Positions 26,833-36,197 of a stretch of DNA of 64,000 nt are shown here, piece after piece. The stretch comes from Gracilaria gracilis (taxonomy: Eukaryota > Rhodophyta > Florideophyceae > Gracilariales > Gracilariaceae), in contig JARGSG010000115.1 of NCBI GenBank assembly GCA_030374805.1, positions 62,001-126,000 on the forward strand, read 5' to 3'. The position numbers were made by a program, and so were the translations under genes. Numbering within the stretch: position 1 is the stretch's first letter; each line of letters starts with the position of its first letter. The notes beneath the pieces are model-generated. The model saw nothing but the letters and a program-made list of their open reading frames with translations, ran no database searches and was not told the DNA's origin.

Positions 26833-29820
26833 ATGAACTTAGAGCCCAATGAAAAGTGCTCCGGCCACGGTGAACCCGTTGAGCGCGTGACGCTTACTCC
26901 ATCTAGTAGAAAACCTGGGAAGATGTACTTCCGCTGTTCTAGGCCATTGAATCAAAGATGCCAATACTTTCGAATGGGTTCAACACCCAATGTAACCAAT
27001 GCCAGAAATCAGAATAGTCGGACCCACAACGAGGCTCCGCACGGAGATGGAGGCGTAGCATCTGTTCCGTTGCAACGACGGATCAATTTTGAGAATACTT
27101 CCTTGTTTGGGGATGGGCCGAGCACGGAAAAGGTTCCTAATTGTCTATGCGGTTCTGCAGCGGCACACCGAACTGTTCGGAAACAAGGTAGGAACAAGGG
27201 AAGGATGTTCTATACATGCTCCAAGCCCGCTGGACAACAGTGTGGTTTTTTTGAGTGGGACAATACCCCGATGAATGCGAACCCAGCGCCAAAGAATCAA
27301 GATGCATTTCAAAGCAAAGAAACAACGCCGATGGAGCCTCCTAAATGCCCATGTGGTGTTCCTGCTTCTGATTATACCGTGAAGAAACAAGGACGGAACC
27401 ACGGAAGGAAGTTTTATACCTGTTCGAAGGGAGGAGTTATGCGGTGTAAGTACTTCCAATGGGCTGACGAAGTTAGCAGAACAGCGCCAAAGGAACAGGG
27501 TGCACTTCAAAGCAAAGAAACAACACCGATGGAGCCCCCCAAATGCCCATGTGGGTTTCCTGCTTCTGATTACACCGTGAAGAAACAAGGACAGAATCAC
27601 GGAAGGAAGTTTTATACCTGCTCGAAGGGACGAGATCTGCGGTGCAAATACTTCCAATGGGCTGACGAACTTAGCAGAAAGCGAACGGCCAGTAACGCTC
27701 ATGACGGTTCTTCCGAAGCTGTTCCAGTGCAGCCAGCTAAGAAGCAAAAGCAGGGTTCAGCAGACGTTATCGAGATGAAGATGGAGGAGATTGATAGTTT
27801 CAAGTTTACTCTATTCTCGAGATTTTCATCGGATCTAAGGGAGGCAATCAAACGGTATGAAGGATTGCGGATTGATAAAAGCGATAAGTTGGGAGCCGAG
27901 GAAGTGACCATACCGTTGGAGAAGTTGCATAGTTTCGAGAGATTTGTTACGAACTGTGCTGGGGCAGTTGTGGATCGGAACGTAAGCGATATTCTTCTAC
28001 ATCGAATCATGAAATACTGCCAGACGGAAAATGAAAGACAGAAACACGATTTGATTAGGACACCACTTGACGAGATTCTCCCTCCTATTGTTTGTGAGAA
28101 GCTCATGCAGTTCCAGTGGGAAGGGATACATTTTGCTCTCAAGCGAGGAGGCCGTTGTTTGATTGGGGATGATATGGGGCTTGGGAAAACATTACAAGCC
28201 ATATCTGTTGCTCGCATCTACATGAATGATTGGCCCCTTCTCATAATCTGCCCAAGCTCATTGCGACTTAATTGGAAGGAGGAGCTTTTGAATTGGCTGG
28301 AAAACGATATAGATGAAGAAGACATATTGGTCATGATGACAGGCAAGGATACTGAGAAACGGATACGTCGTGTGAACATCGTGTCGTACGACCTTGTACG
28401 CAAAATCCCCCGAAGAGCGTTGTCCACATGTGGATTCATTGTGGCGGACGAATCTCACTATCTCAAATCGGGAACTGCGAAAAGAACTCAAGCTGTGGTT
28501 CCGCTGCTCAAGAAGGCAAAGCGGGCGATACTTCTTTCTGGAACACCGGCATTATCGAGACCAGTTGAGCTCTTCTCGCAAGTCAATGCAATCGCGCCGG
28601 ATTTGTTTCCGGATTATCACGAATATGTGCAGCGCTATTGTAACGCCCACTATGGCTATTTTGGCTACGACGTATCAGGGGCTTCCAATCTCCAAGAGCT
28701 TAACATATTGTTAAGAGGAAGTATCCTCGTGAGAAGGACAAAAGAAGATGTGTTAACTCAGTTACCGGACAAACAAAGACAAGTGATGTGGGTGCAGACA
28801 AAATCCAAAGTAATGAAGGAAGTCGCAACTGTTTCTAAAACACTGCGCAAGGCAAGAGATGCTGCCAATTCAGCTTCGAGTGAGGCAGAAGCGATGAGGC
28901 TGCGCATGGCAGTCAGAGCTGCACAGAACGAACTCTACTCATTAACCGGTCAAGCAAAGATAGACTCCGTGCTTGAGTTTTGCCGTGATACTTCGGAATC
29001 AAGTTCCAAGTTCATCGTTTTCGCACATCATGCTCTTGTCATGGACCCAATTTATGACTTTGTAACTAAGAAGCTCAAGCTTGAGGCTATTCGCATCGAT
29101 GGAAATACGAAGCAGGAAAGCCGCCAGTCTCTCTGCTCAAAGTTTCAGAAAGACCCAAACTGTAAAGTTGCTGTACTTTCAATAACCGCAGCAGGAGTCG
29201 GAATCACTCTGACGGAAGCAAAAGTAGTGCTCTTTGCCGAATTGTACTGGAATCCAGGAACCCTCCTACAAGCCGAAGATCGCGCTCACAGGATTGGTCA
29301 AAAGGACTGTGTGCTAGTGAAGTATTTGTTGGCGAAGAATACTATAGACGAGTCTATGTGGTCAACCGTTCGAAAGAAGCTTCACGTGGTTGGTCATTCT
29401 CTAACTGGTACTGCGGCTCGAATGGAGGTGGGCAAGGAACAAAATGAAGAGAAGGACGTGCCGAGAGGCATAGAATCATACTTTAAGAAAATGTCACGGG
29501 ATGGTCATCGCAGACGGGTGAACGAGTCTCAAGAGGACATCGAAGACGTGCTCGACGAAGATCCAGATGATGATTCCCAGAGTCCTTACCCGGGAAGTCG
29601 AACCCCGACTCAAATTCGGAGACACAAGAAGGTTCACTCCGGAGATAATCGAACCTTGTCCACCATGTTCCCAACAAGAATGGATCAAATTGAACTTGAT
29701 TCCAACGAAGCCATTAGTCTTGTCGGCGACGAAGAGAAAGCCAGTGTGCAAAGACACATAGACGCTGACCGGGCACTCGCTGAGAAGTTACAAGCGGAGT
29801 TTAATAAGGAGGCCATATGA
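26833..29820 (+). CDS. SNF2-family annealing helicase with four GRF zinc fingers (SMARCAL1/ZRANB3 type)
   Basis: The protein is 995 aa from ATG 26833. Four GRF-type zinc fingers lie at residues 9-48, 104-142, 172-210 and 238-276; fingers 3 and 4 are a near-identical 66-residue duplication. The ATPase core follows: GDDMGLGKT (about 445-452), DESH (539-542), LLSGTPA, and helicase C ending in AEDRAHRIGQ (from 814). Right after the core, PRGIESYF (877-884) resembles a PCNA-binding PIP box without its Gln. The last residues (DADRALAEKLQAEF) resemble a short ubiquitin-binding helix. GRF fingers bind ssDNA in other repair enzymes. The set suggests fork remodelling. SMARCAL1 has HARP domains instead and ZRANB3 a PIP box plus NZF, so this is a distinct layout. 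Confidence 0.85.
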   Translation: MNLEPNEKCSGHGEPVERVTLTPSSRKPGKMYFRCSRPLNQRCQYFRMGSTPNVTNARNQNSRTHNEAPHGDGGVASVPLQRRINFENTSLFGDGPSTEKVPNCLCGSAAAHRTVRKQGRNKGRMFYTCSKPAGQQCGFFEWDNTPMNANPAPKNQDAFQSKETTPMEPPKCPCGVPASDYTVKKQGRNHGRKFYTCSKGGVMRCKYFQWADEVSRTAPKEQGALQSKETTPMEPPKCPCGFPASDYTVKKQGQNHGRKFYTCSKGRDLRCKYFQWADELSRKRTASNAHDGSSEAVPVQPAKKQKQGSADVIEMKMEEIDSFKFTLFSRFSSDLREAIKRYEGLRIDKSDKLGAEEVTIPLEKLHSFERFVTNCAGAVVDRNVSDILLHRIMKYCQTENERQKHDLIRTPLDEILPPIVCEKLMQFQWEGIHFALKRGGRCLIGDDMGLGKTLQAISVARIYMNDWPLLIICPSSLRLNWKEELLNWLENDIDEEDILVMMTGKDTEKRIRRVNIVSYDLVRKIPRRALSTCGFIVADESHYLKSGTAKRTQAVVPLLKKAKRAILLSGTPALSRPVELFSQVNAIAPDLFPDYHEYVQRYCNAHYGYFGYDVSGASNLQELNILLRGSILVRRTKEDVLTQLPDKQRQVMWVQTKSKVMKEVATVSKTLRKARDAANSASSEAEAMRLRMAVRAAQNELYSLTGQAKIDSVLEFCRDTSESSSKFIVFAHHALVMDPIYDFVTKKLKLEAIRIDGNTKQESRQSLCSKFQKDPNCKVAVLSITAAGVGITLTEAKVVLFAELYWNPGTLLQAEDRAHRIGQKDCVLVKYLLAKNTIDESMWSTVRKKLHVVGHSLTGTAARMEVGKEQNEEKDVPRGIESYFKKMSRDGHRRRVNESQEDIEDVLDEDPDDDSQSPYPGSRTPTQIRRHKKVHSGDNRTLSTMFPTRMDQIELDSNEAISLVGDEEKASVQRHIDADRALAEKLQAEFNKEAI
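27285..27680 (+). repeat. 198-bp intragenic tandem duplication (two GRF fingers)
   Basis: 27285-27482 and 27483-27680 are near-identical and in frame (66 codons each), each carrying one GRF finger with the lead-in SKETTPMEPPKCPCG. This points to a fairly recent duplication. Confidence 0.85.
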
Positions 29821-30129
29821 CCCACAGGCGCGACATTCAACTATCGTACTGACATGTATCGCAGAGGGGCTTGTGATCCGATTTCCAGCTCATCATCTTT
29901 GATAACTTCTTTCTTTCCTCGGTTTTTGAACTTTGGTTTTTGAGTTCCGATTCTCCGTAATGAGCACAAGTAAATCATCTCCGTGAGTAAGCTTATTCCC
30001 TGCTCATTCCTAATGCAGGACTCTGATTTCGAAAAGACATGTGCGGGTGGATAAAGTTAAGCAATCGATGGTGCTAAGTATTTACTTCTACCCAAAAAAA
30101 AAACTGGTGAAGACGTATGGAGTTCGTCG
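29821..30129. other. Convergent 3' spacer (SNF2 gene / NTPDase)
   Basis: 309 bp between the two stop codons. It has an A9 run (30097-30105) and nothing else recognised. Confidence 0.4.
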
Positions 30130-31491
30130 TCACATTCCGAGTTTGGCCATGGTTTGTTGCATGGCACCAAGGCACCACCCTAATTCAAAATCGTTGATCT
30201 TTTCCATAACCATTAGGGTGGTACCGCTCTCTTCGGTAATGCCATGACCATGTTCAAGATGGAGAGTGATGAAGGCAAGGTCCAAACAGAGATCAGTGGC
30301 AACACCTTGTGGAACCTCTGGATATTTAGCTGTCGCCTCTTCCACGCTCATCGCACAGATTTCTTCGCCCTTCTGCCTTATGTCTCGCACGGTTAGCGTT
30401 GTGCCAAGGCCAATCTCTACTGTTCGCCCTCGATAGAAAGCAATGGCAACGTATTCGGGAATTGGTGGTGGTTGAGCCGAACCATGATATGTGCATAGAT
30501 CACATGAACAATGTCCCATCGTTGGATCCATGAATTGCTCGTCAAGGAGTTTGCGGCACGCATTGTAATCACCCGTACCAGTCATCGTGAGCTTCTTGTC
30601 TTCCTCGAACGGAATTGCCACTTCTACAGTACCGCCCGCATTAAGGCAAGGATTGTCCTGCAACAAATTCTTCTCTTGGAACATGTTGAGCGCAGTGGCA
30701 CGACCTTTTTGTAAACCAAAACCAAGGTGAGAAGTAGTATACAAATCAAGTGTTTTCCCCTTGAAGTCAAGATTTTCTTCGGAGGTGGAGCAGTTGGTTG
30801 ACCCAGAGTTAAGCGTCTTGTCTCTAGGAACGTACGCGACTTGGGATGAGCCACCACCCATCTCAAGTGTGCCCACAGTATTGGACGGTTCGCGATCTAG
30901 AAGGTAGTTGACTGTGATCCAGGAGTACACTCCTTCCTCGTTACCGGACAAAATAGATGCCCATGAGTCATCGTCGAATCGAAAGCCGGAGGTCCTGAGA
31001 TACTTGCGCACCTCTTGCAAAATTGTATTTGCCACTTCATCACCGACCATTCTCAGCCCAGCAGTAGCACGCAACACAACCGGCGTGCCAGGTTGCAGCG
31101 ACATTGGAACGCGAGACTTGGCACGCTGAATGAGTGGCTCCAATGAAAGAGCAGCATCGTTCGCACTATCCTTATACGCGGACAAGCCCGGTTTGATTGC
31201 ATGGAAGTCCTCGCCGAGAACATTCAGCTTGGCAGTAGCGGGGTTCTTCTGGAACTTGAAGGTATGAATTCGAGAGCCTGTTGAGCCGGCATCAATCATC
31301 AGTCCATAGACGTAGTCGGATGGAGCAAAGACGGAACGCAGCGCCGAAAGTGAAAGAATGGTAACAATGGCCGCCGCGGCAATTTTTAGAAGACGACCCT
31401 GCGTCGACGTTTGGGCGTACAGAGAAGGCCGACCGACCGGCTCGTACGTCTTGGCGAACTTGGTACTCATCGGAGCCTGAAAGCGACGCAT
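30130..31491 (-). CDS. GDA1/CD39-family nucleoside phosphatase (apyrase/NTPDase)
   Basis: The protein is 453 aa from ATG 31491. A short basic N terminus precedes a single membrane anchor (about 35-54, LKIAAAAIVTILSLSALRSV), then a lumenal or extracellular domain. Apyrase conserved regions occur in order: DAGSTGSRIHTFKF (ACR1), LRATAGLRM (ACR2), GNEEGVYSWITVNYLL (ACR3) and TLEMGGGSSQVAY (ACR4). The catalytic Glu sits in EEGVYSW. Eight or more Cys in the C-terminal half fit the family's disulphides. A type II topology without a C-terminal anchor favours a Golgi GDPase/UDPase serving glycosylation, as with yeast Gda1; an ecto-apyrase is the alternative. Confidence 0.92.
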   Translation of the reverse strand: MRRFQAPMSTKFAKTYEPVGRPSLYAQTSTQGRLLKIAAAAIVTILSLSALRSVFAPSDYVYGLMIDAGSTGSRIHTFKFQKNPATAKLNVLGEDFHAIKPGLSAYKDSANDAALSLEPLIQRAKSRVPMSLQPGTPVVLRATAGLRMVGDEVANTILQEVRKYLRTSGFRFDDDSWASILSGNEEGVYSWITVNYLLDREPSNTVGTLEMGGGSSQVAYVPRDKTLNSGSTNCSTSEENLDFKGKTLDLYTTSHLGFGLQKGRATALNMFQEKNLLQDNPCLNAGGTVEVAIPFEEDKKLTMTGTGDYNACRKLLDEQFMDPTMGHCSCDLCTYHGSAQPPPIPEYVAIAFYRGRTVEIGLGTTLTVRDIRQKGEEICAMSVEEATAKYPEVPQGVATDLCLDLAFITLHLEHGHGITEESGTTLMVMEKINDFELGWCLGAMQQTMAKLGM

Positions 31492-32076
31492 GCGGCTCGT
31501 GCGAAAACTAGAGTCGGGTCCGTGGAGAGGTGGGCCAGACGAGTACTGGTAGCAAACGCCACAAAGTATCGACGCTGAGCAGAGAAGAGGGACAGTGTGA
31601 GTACAAGGGAGGCAGGTTGAAGACAGGTTCGAATTAGCGGAACGGCGTATCTACGCAGGCGATGGACGGGGACAGGCGGCGAATGCTCGACGCGGCCATG
31701 ACCATGACAGTGCGACGGAGCGCTGCGGTGCGCTCACAAGCGGCCGCGCCGTGCGCTGACACCACGCAGTCAACAATGATAGTGCACGTTGACGGAACGG
31801 TGCAAATCGAAATTACATTTCCCGCGTAGTAGTTGCAAATTGTGCCAGCACGGCGTGGCACGAGGCTTCGTTCCCGCCACAGCGCAAAGGCGCCGAGAGC
31901 TTCGTGCCGTTTTCGTCCCGTCCATGTTCAAGCCTCGCCCGTCTGTGTGAGTCTCCGCCGCGAGTCTGTCGTCGGTGCTGGGCCCGTACAGTGCTGAGTG
32001 CACACGCGTGTCAAAGCTCATCTCCGCGTCGCCAGCACATGCTGCCGCGCCGCCATCTCAGTCAGTCGTCCGTCGC
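31492..32076. promoter_or_regulatory. Divergent promoter region of NTPDase and SFT2
   Basis: 585 bp between divergent starts. No TATA box. GTATCTACG (31648-31656) resembles part of the recurring intergenic motif. The frame that reaches back to 31975 starts at GTG. Confidence 0.35.
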
Positions 32077-32928
32077 ATGCTAAAACTACGACCGAATCGC
32101 TCCACATCTCAAATGGGGTTGCTGGAAGGTCTCAACTCTCTGCAAGGCGCGCCGTTGCCGGCTCCTTCTACGTCGAATACGTCCAATGTCAGTAACGATC
32201 CTTTGTCGTCGTTTTCGGCGTCGGCCAAGAGCTTGTTTGGCGACTTGTCAAACACGCTAGCGCCTTCGTTAGAGACTCTAAATGACACTGCGAAACAGTC
32301 GGTCAGCTCTGTTCGTCGCTTTATTTCGGATGAGGTGCCTGAGGATGAAGAGGCGCCGGCGCAAATGACGCTTTCAGAAGAGATAAACACCATGTTTAAT
32401 CTCACCATGATGCAGAGAATCGCCTTGTTCGTCATGATTTTCGGCACCGGTGTGTTGCTTATTGGCATGTCATTCTCGTTCCTTCCGCTTATAGTAGTTG
32501 TTCCTCACAAGTTCGCCGCCAGCTTTGCGCTGGGAAACGTCTTGGCCATCACGAGCACATGGGTTCTTGTGGGTCCTAAAGCTCAACTTCAGAACATGTT
32601 CAGTCCCGTGCGAGCGGTAGCTTCGGCGGTATACTTGTTTTCGCTGGTGTTCACACTTTTGCAGCCTTTTTCGGCGGAAAACTGCGCTATTTGTTGGTTA
32701 TAGTGGCCATCATCGCCGAGGTAGCATCACGTAAGTTTGGTCCAACGCAAAGCACGAACAAGTGCCTTTCCTTTTTTGCGCTAAGCGTGCTTCCTAGCGT
32801 ACTAACTGCGTTTTGTTGTTTCCCTTGTGCGACGTACAGTGATATGGTATGCGCTAAGTTATATCCCGTATGGGAGACACATGATATCCAGACTTGTGGG
32901 AGTGATGGGCATCTCGTTCGGATCATGA
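32077..32928 (+). CDS. SFT2: SFT2-family vesicle transport protein, one intron, apparent 1-nt frameshift
   Basis: ATG 32077 (or 32113, which has the better context) opens a frame with a Ser-rich N terminus, then SFT2 helices: MQRIALFVMIFGTGVLLIGM, FALGNVLAITSTWVLVGP and VYLFSLVFTL. The continuous frame stops at 32701, too early and without the last helix. In the +2 frame, AAFFGGKLRYLLVIVAIIAE continues the family pattern up to a GTAAGT donor at 32731. After splicing to 32840 the reading is IWYALSYIPYGR, the conserved SFT2 ending, with a stop at 32926-32928. So an intron is well supported, and one nucleotide seems missing near 32652-32672 (T-rich). This is a sequencing error, a recent null allele or a real shift. 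SFT2 acts in endosome-to-Golgi fusion. Confidence 0.8.
32731..32839 (+). other. Spliceosomal intron in SFT2
   Basis: 109 nt with a GTAAGT donor, a TACTAAC branch point (32800-32806) and an ACAG acceptor 33 nt further on. Joining restores the conserved WYxLSYIPY ending. Confidence 0.85.
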
Positions 32929-34449
32929 CTGTGTTTGACATGATGTACTAATGCTGAGCGCACTAGAAAAAGATGTTTCGCACACCGCGGCTATGCTTGG
33001 GGGTCTTGAAGAGATGACTGCCTTTTCCTGTCGAGCAGCTCCGCAGTATGAGCGCATTTCATGAATGCGCGCATGCGAGCATGGTCGATTTCACCTTCTT
33101 CGAGCTGTGAGATATTAAGATTGTGCCGGGCGATGAGTGAGGGTTTGGAACGGTATGAGCGAACGGGAAATTGTTTTCACTTACTGGCTGCTGAGAGTAG
33201 ACATGATGATAACACTCGGCAGAAACGCACCGTAAAACGCAGTTCTGATTGTCCTCGCCTACTTGGGGAACATCGCAAGTGTATATGTGTTTGGTACAAT
33301 GATCTCGAACATTGCGCAAACGACGCCAGATCTGATGGTTGGTCTTCTGATTAAGACGCGCCGATACAGAGCCAACAAGCAGGACGAGGACAACAAGCTT
33401 CGCAAGAGCCGATGGACAAGACATGTGTCACGGTGGGCCGTGATTGACAATGTGAGTGAGACACAATCTGTATCTAATGACTTGCGCGGCGACTCGAGGC
33501 TCGAATCGCCGTCGTATTTGTCGACGCCCGCCTCCCGCGTCGACGTCTCGTGTGCTGCTCAACGGCGGCAGGCGGCGGGAAACGACAGTGGAGCGAAGCG
33601 TCAAACACGGCGCTGGGTTTGGAAGCAAGGAAACTGTCTCGCAGTGGATCGGAATCTGACGGCCGTCCCACACGCAGGCGGTGCGGTGAACTGCTGAGGT
33701 CGCGCAAAAATAACCTTTAGCGGTGCGAACACTCCACACGCGACACGGCACGTGTCCAGCGGCCACGGCGACGGGGCGCCGTCACGGTAGATAGTTATGT
33801 ACCGCCGTGGGCTGCTGAGCAGTCTCCCTTCCGCTCGAGGAGAGGCCGGTCGCACCGCCTCCCGACAGCAACGGCGGCGCCAGCGTGGCAGCGGCCACGT
33901 CTCGAGTCGCGCTCGAGACCGAGATGATGGTGTGGCCGAGTTGATGGTATGAGCTTCATAGCTCCGCCGCGGCGGCGGCGGCGGGAACGAAGCTTGCTCC
34001 CGAACGCCAGCATAGCGGCGCCAGCGTGTCGCGTCCCATTCCCCACGCCGCAGCGCCCGAGCTGCTGCGCAGAGTTATCTAAAAAGAGTTGCGCGCGCGC
34101 GCAGTTTGTCATTTACAGCGCGCGCAACCACTCCAATGAAATGGCGCCAGATCAGCGAGAGCATCGGCGTGCGCGCCGCGACGCGCGTACGGGCTGCATG
34201 CGGCGTTGCCGCCGAGCGCGTCGCGGTCTGCAGACGCCCCTTTTACGTGGCGCCCACCGCCACCGTAACTATCTACAGTGTCTATCATACCCGTTGTACC
34301 GTTCCGTTCGACAGGCGTGCACTGTCCTCCCGCCAGCCACGCCACCTTCCGCGCCACCTCACGCCACCCTGTCCAACTGGCTCCCCCGCCCTGCGCTCCT
34401 CTTAAGCCGCCGTTGCCGCCGTTGCCGCCGTTGACCCGCCCAGCCTCGC
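32929..34449. other. 1.5-kb spacer, gene-poor
   Basis: Frames at 33263-33697 and 33949-34434 are Arg/Pro-rich in GC-rich DNA and look like chance frames. The 34080-34440 part probably serves as promoter and leader of the next gene. No RNA gene seen. Confidence 0.35.
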
Positions 34450-35496
34450 ATGAAGTTCACGTCGTCTTCCGCTCAACGTCCCCGCCGTTCGATCCAGCCT
34501 GGTCTCCCAATGCGCCGTCGCATCACCTCGCAGCCGTCTTCGCCAGACCCGCCCGCTTACCCCACCGTGACGCGCTGGGCATCCGCCGCGCGTCGCCCCA
34601 CCTCACTGTCCGACAGTCCAACCGCTCGCGATGTGTCGTACTCATCTGTCGCCTTGCGTCACTCCAACTCCTCCACGGATAGGAGGAGTACACTAACACC
34701 CTCCCTCTCTCTACCGCCCCCACACACCAATCTGCGCCCCGCCGCCGCCCAGCGCACCCACTCGCTACACACCAGCCCCCCGCGCGAGAGCATCCAGCGC
34801 CAAGCCACCCTCAAACGCTCCGATTCGCTGCTGCAGCGCGCGCGCCGTGTGTTCAGTCTTCCGGCTGGTATGAGAAGGCGCACACGCGAGTTTGCACCGC
34901 CACCCGATAACCTTCGGAGGCGTCCACGAACAAGCAGTACCAACGACCGCTTTGACAATCTCGCGGCCGCGGATTACATCCCGCGTCACCGCAACTCGTT
35001 CTCAGCCGCCGCGCGGCGCGTCACAGAACGCTATCGCCGCAAAGAGTCGCTTCCGGAGGATCCGCGGCCCACAAATGCCGAATTGGCCGCCGCGCAGGAG
35101 CGCATCAGCTCACTGGAGAACGAACTGGAACTGGAACGCGTGCGCTCGTCAAGGGCGCGACGTCGGGTGCGCGAATTGGAGCAGCAGACCATCACGTGCC
35201 GACATGCCATTCCCGCTGTGGAGAGCATCATAAAATCTGCACTGGCACAGTTTGATGCCAAGGAGGCTGCTCTGCGCCATACCATCACCAGAATGGACCA
35301 GGAATATGCTGCGCTGCTTGCGGAGAAGAAGGAGGCTGTGAGACTTTTGAATGCGTTCGTTGGCAGAGGAACTCGTTCGCCACCACCGTCTTCTTTTTCT
35401 TCTGTGTCTGATGGAAGCGAGAGCGTGAGAGAGCGCAGGGCTATGAGTTTGGATGCAATTCGGAGGGCCAAGGCTTCTGGTGCGGCAGAAGCATGA
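34450..35496 (+). CDS. Ser/Arg/Pro-rich basic protein with C-terminal coiled coil, unknown function
   Basis: The protein is 348 aa from ATG 34450. The first ~200 residues are disordered, basic and rich in Ser, Pro and Arg, with several RxxS/RRxS-like phosphorylation contexts (KRSDSLLQRARRVFS, RRKES). Residues about 209-305 form a coiled coil (AELAAAQERISSLENELELE, RRRVRELEQQ, DAKEAALRHTITRMDQEYAA). A Ser-rich tail follows (SPPPSSFSSVSDGS). The layout resembles cytoskeleton or scaffold proteins, but no family is recognised. A 10-bp inverted repeat lies 61 bp past the stop. Confidence 0.7.
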   Translation: MKFTSSSAQRPRRSIQPGLPMRRRITSQPSSPDPPAYPTVTRWASAARRPTSLSDSPTARDVSYSSVALRHSNSSTDRRSTLTPSLSLPPPHTNLRPAAAQRTHSLHTSPPRESIQRQATLKRSDSLLQRARRVFSLPAGMRRRTREFAPPPDNLRRRPRTSSTNDRFDNLAAADYIPRHRNSFSAAARRVTERYRRKESLPEDPRPTNAELAAAQERISSLENELELERVRSSRARRRVRELEQQTITCRHAIPAVESIIKSALAQFDAKEAALRHTITRMDQEYAALLAEKKEAVRLLNAFVGRGTRSPPPSSFSSVSDGSESVRERRAMSLDAIRRAKASGAAEA

Positions 35497-35556
35497 CGTG
35501 CACATCAAGCTGGAACAGGCTAAATACTGCCAATTTGCATGCTTGGTCAGGTGGTT

Positions 35557-35587
35557 CATTGGGTACCGTGCCGCCTTGTACCCAATG
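35557..35587 (+). other. Strong 3' hairpin: 10-bp perfect inverted repeat, 11-nt loop
   Basis: CATTGGGTAC (35557-35566) pairs perfectly with GTACCCAATG (35578-35587). It lies just downstream of the coiled-coil gene, probably in the 3' UTR. It could act in RNA stability or 3'-end formation. Confidence 0.5.
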
Positions 35588-36197
35588 GGCGGGGAGGACC
35601 GTGCTGTTGTGAAACGAAAGCCCCTATCTATCACTTATATGATGTGTATTGAAGAAGTGAATGTTCCGGGTCACTCCTGAGAACCTTTTTTTTGTAGGAT
35701 GCGCCGTGCATATTAAACAACATGTGCACCGGGCATTTGCCCCAGTTTTCACATCAAATTGAATCAAGTGAATTTGTTTTGATTTGTTTTGAATTCCTTA
35801 CATTGATAACTTACGTGTACACGGTGAGTGCTAATACGCCTCTGTTTAGCGCGCGTGTTCTCATGTCGAAGAACATCGTAGATAGCCTTACCAGAGGTGC
35901 TCGCTCGTCGGCTACCGTGTAGATATCTACTCTGTACAATGCCACTCGTGCACACTTTCAACTCGAAAACGCGCCAAGTTCAAGCGTGAACCTCAGCCAA
36001 TTCGAATCTCGCACAAATCGCCCCTCATCGTTTGCCCGTCGTATTCCACTTGGCTGCTAGAAACGACTGTGAATGCTCTGCGCGTAATCGAGTCTATACG
36101 CCTTCAGCTACTTGTTGTTCACCCAAGGGTACTGCTATTGCGCCGTTGGTTGCTTCTGCCTTTTGCTTTTCATTTGTGGGTGCTTGTACACTTCGTC
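35588..36197. other. Spacer before the Pcs-like gene
   Basis: No gene supported. The Pcs-like frame is open upstream to 36069 but begins there with GTG. CTACCGTGTAGATATCTAC at 35912-35930 is a further symmetric TAC/GTA-type motif. Confidence 0.35.

Noticed and set aside
33263..34434. Arg/Pro-rich plus-strand frames between SFT2 and the coiled-coil gene
   Set aside because: Chance frames in GC-rich promoter DNA; no conserved pattern.
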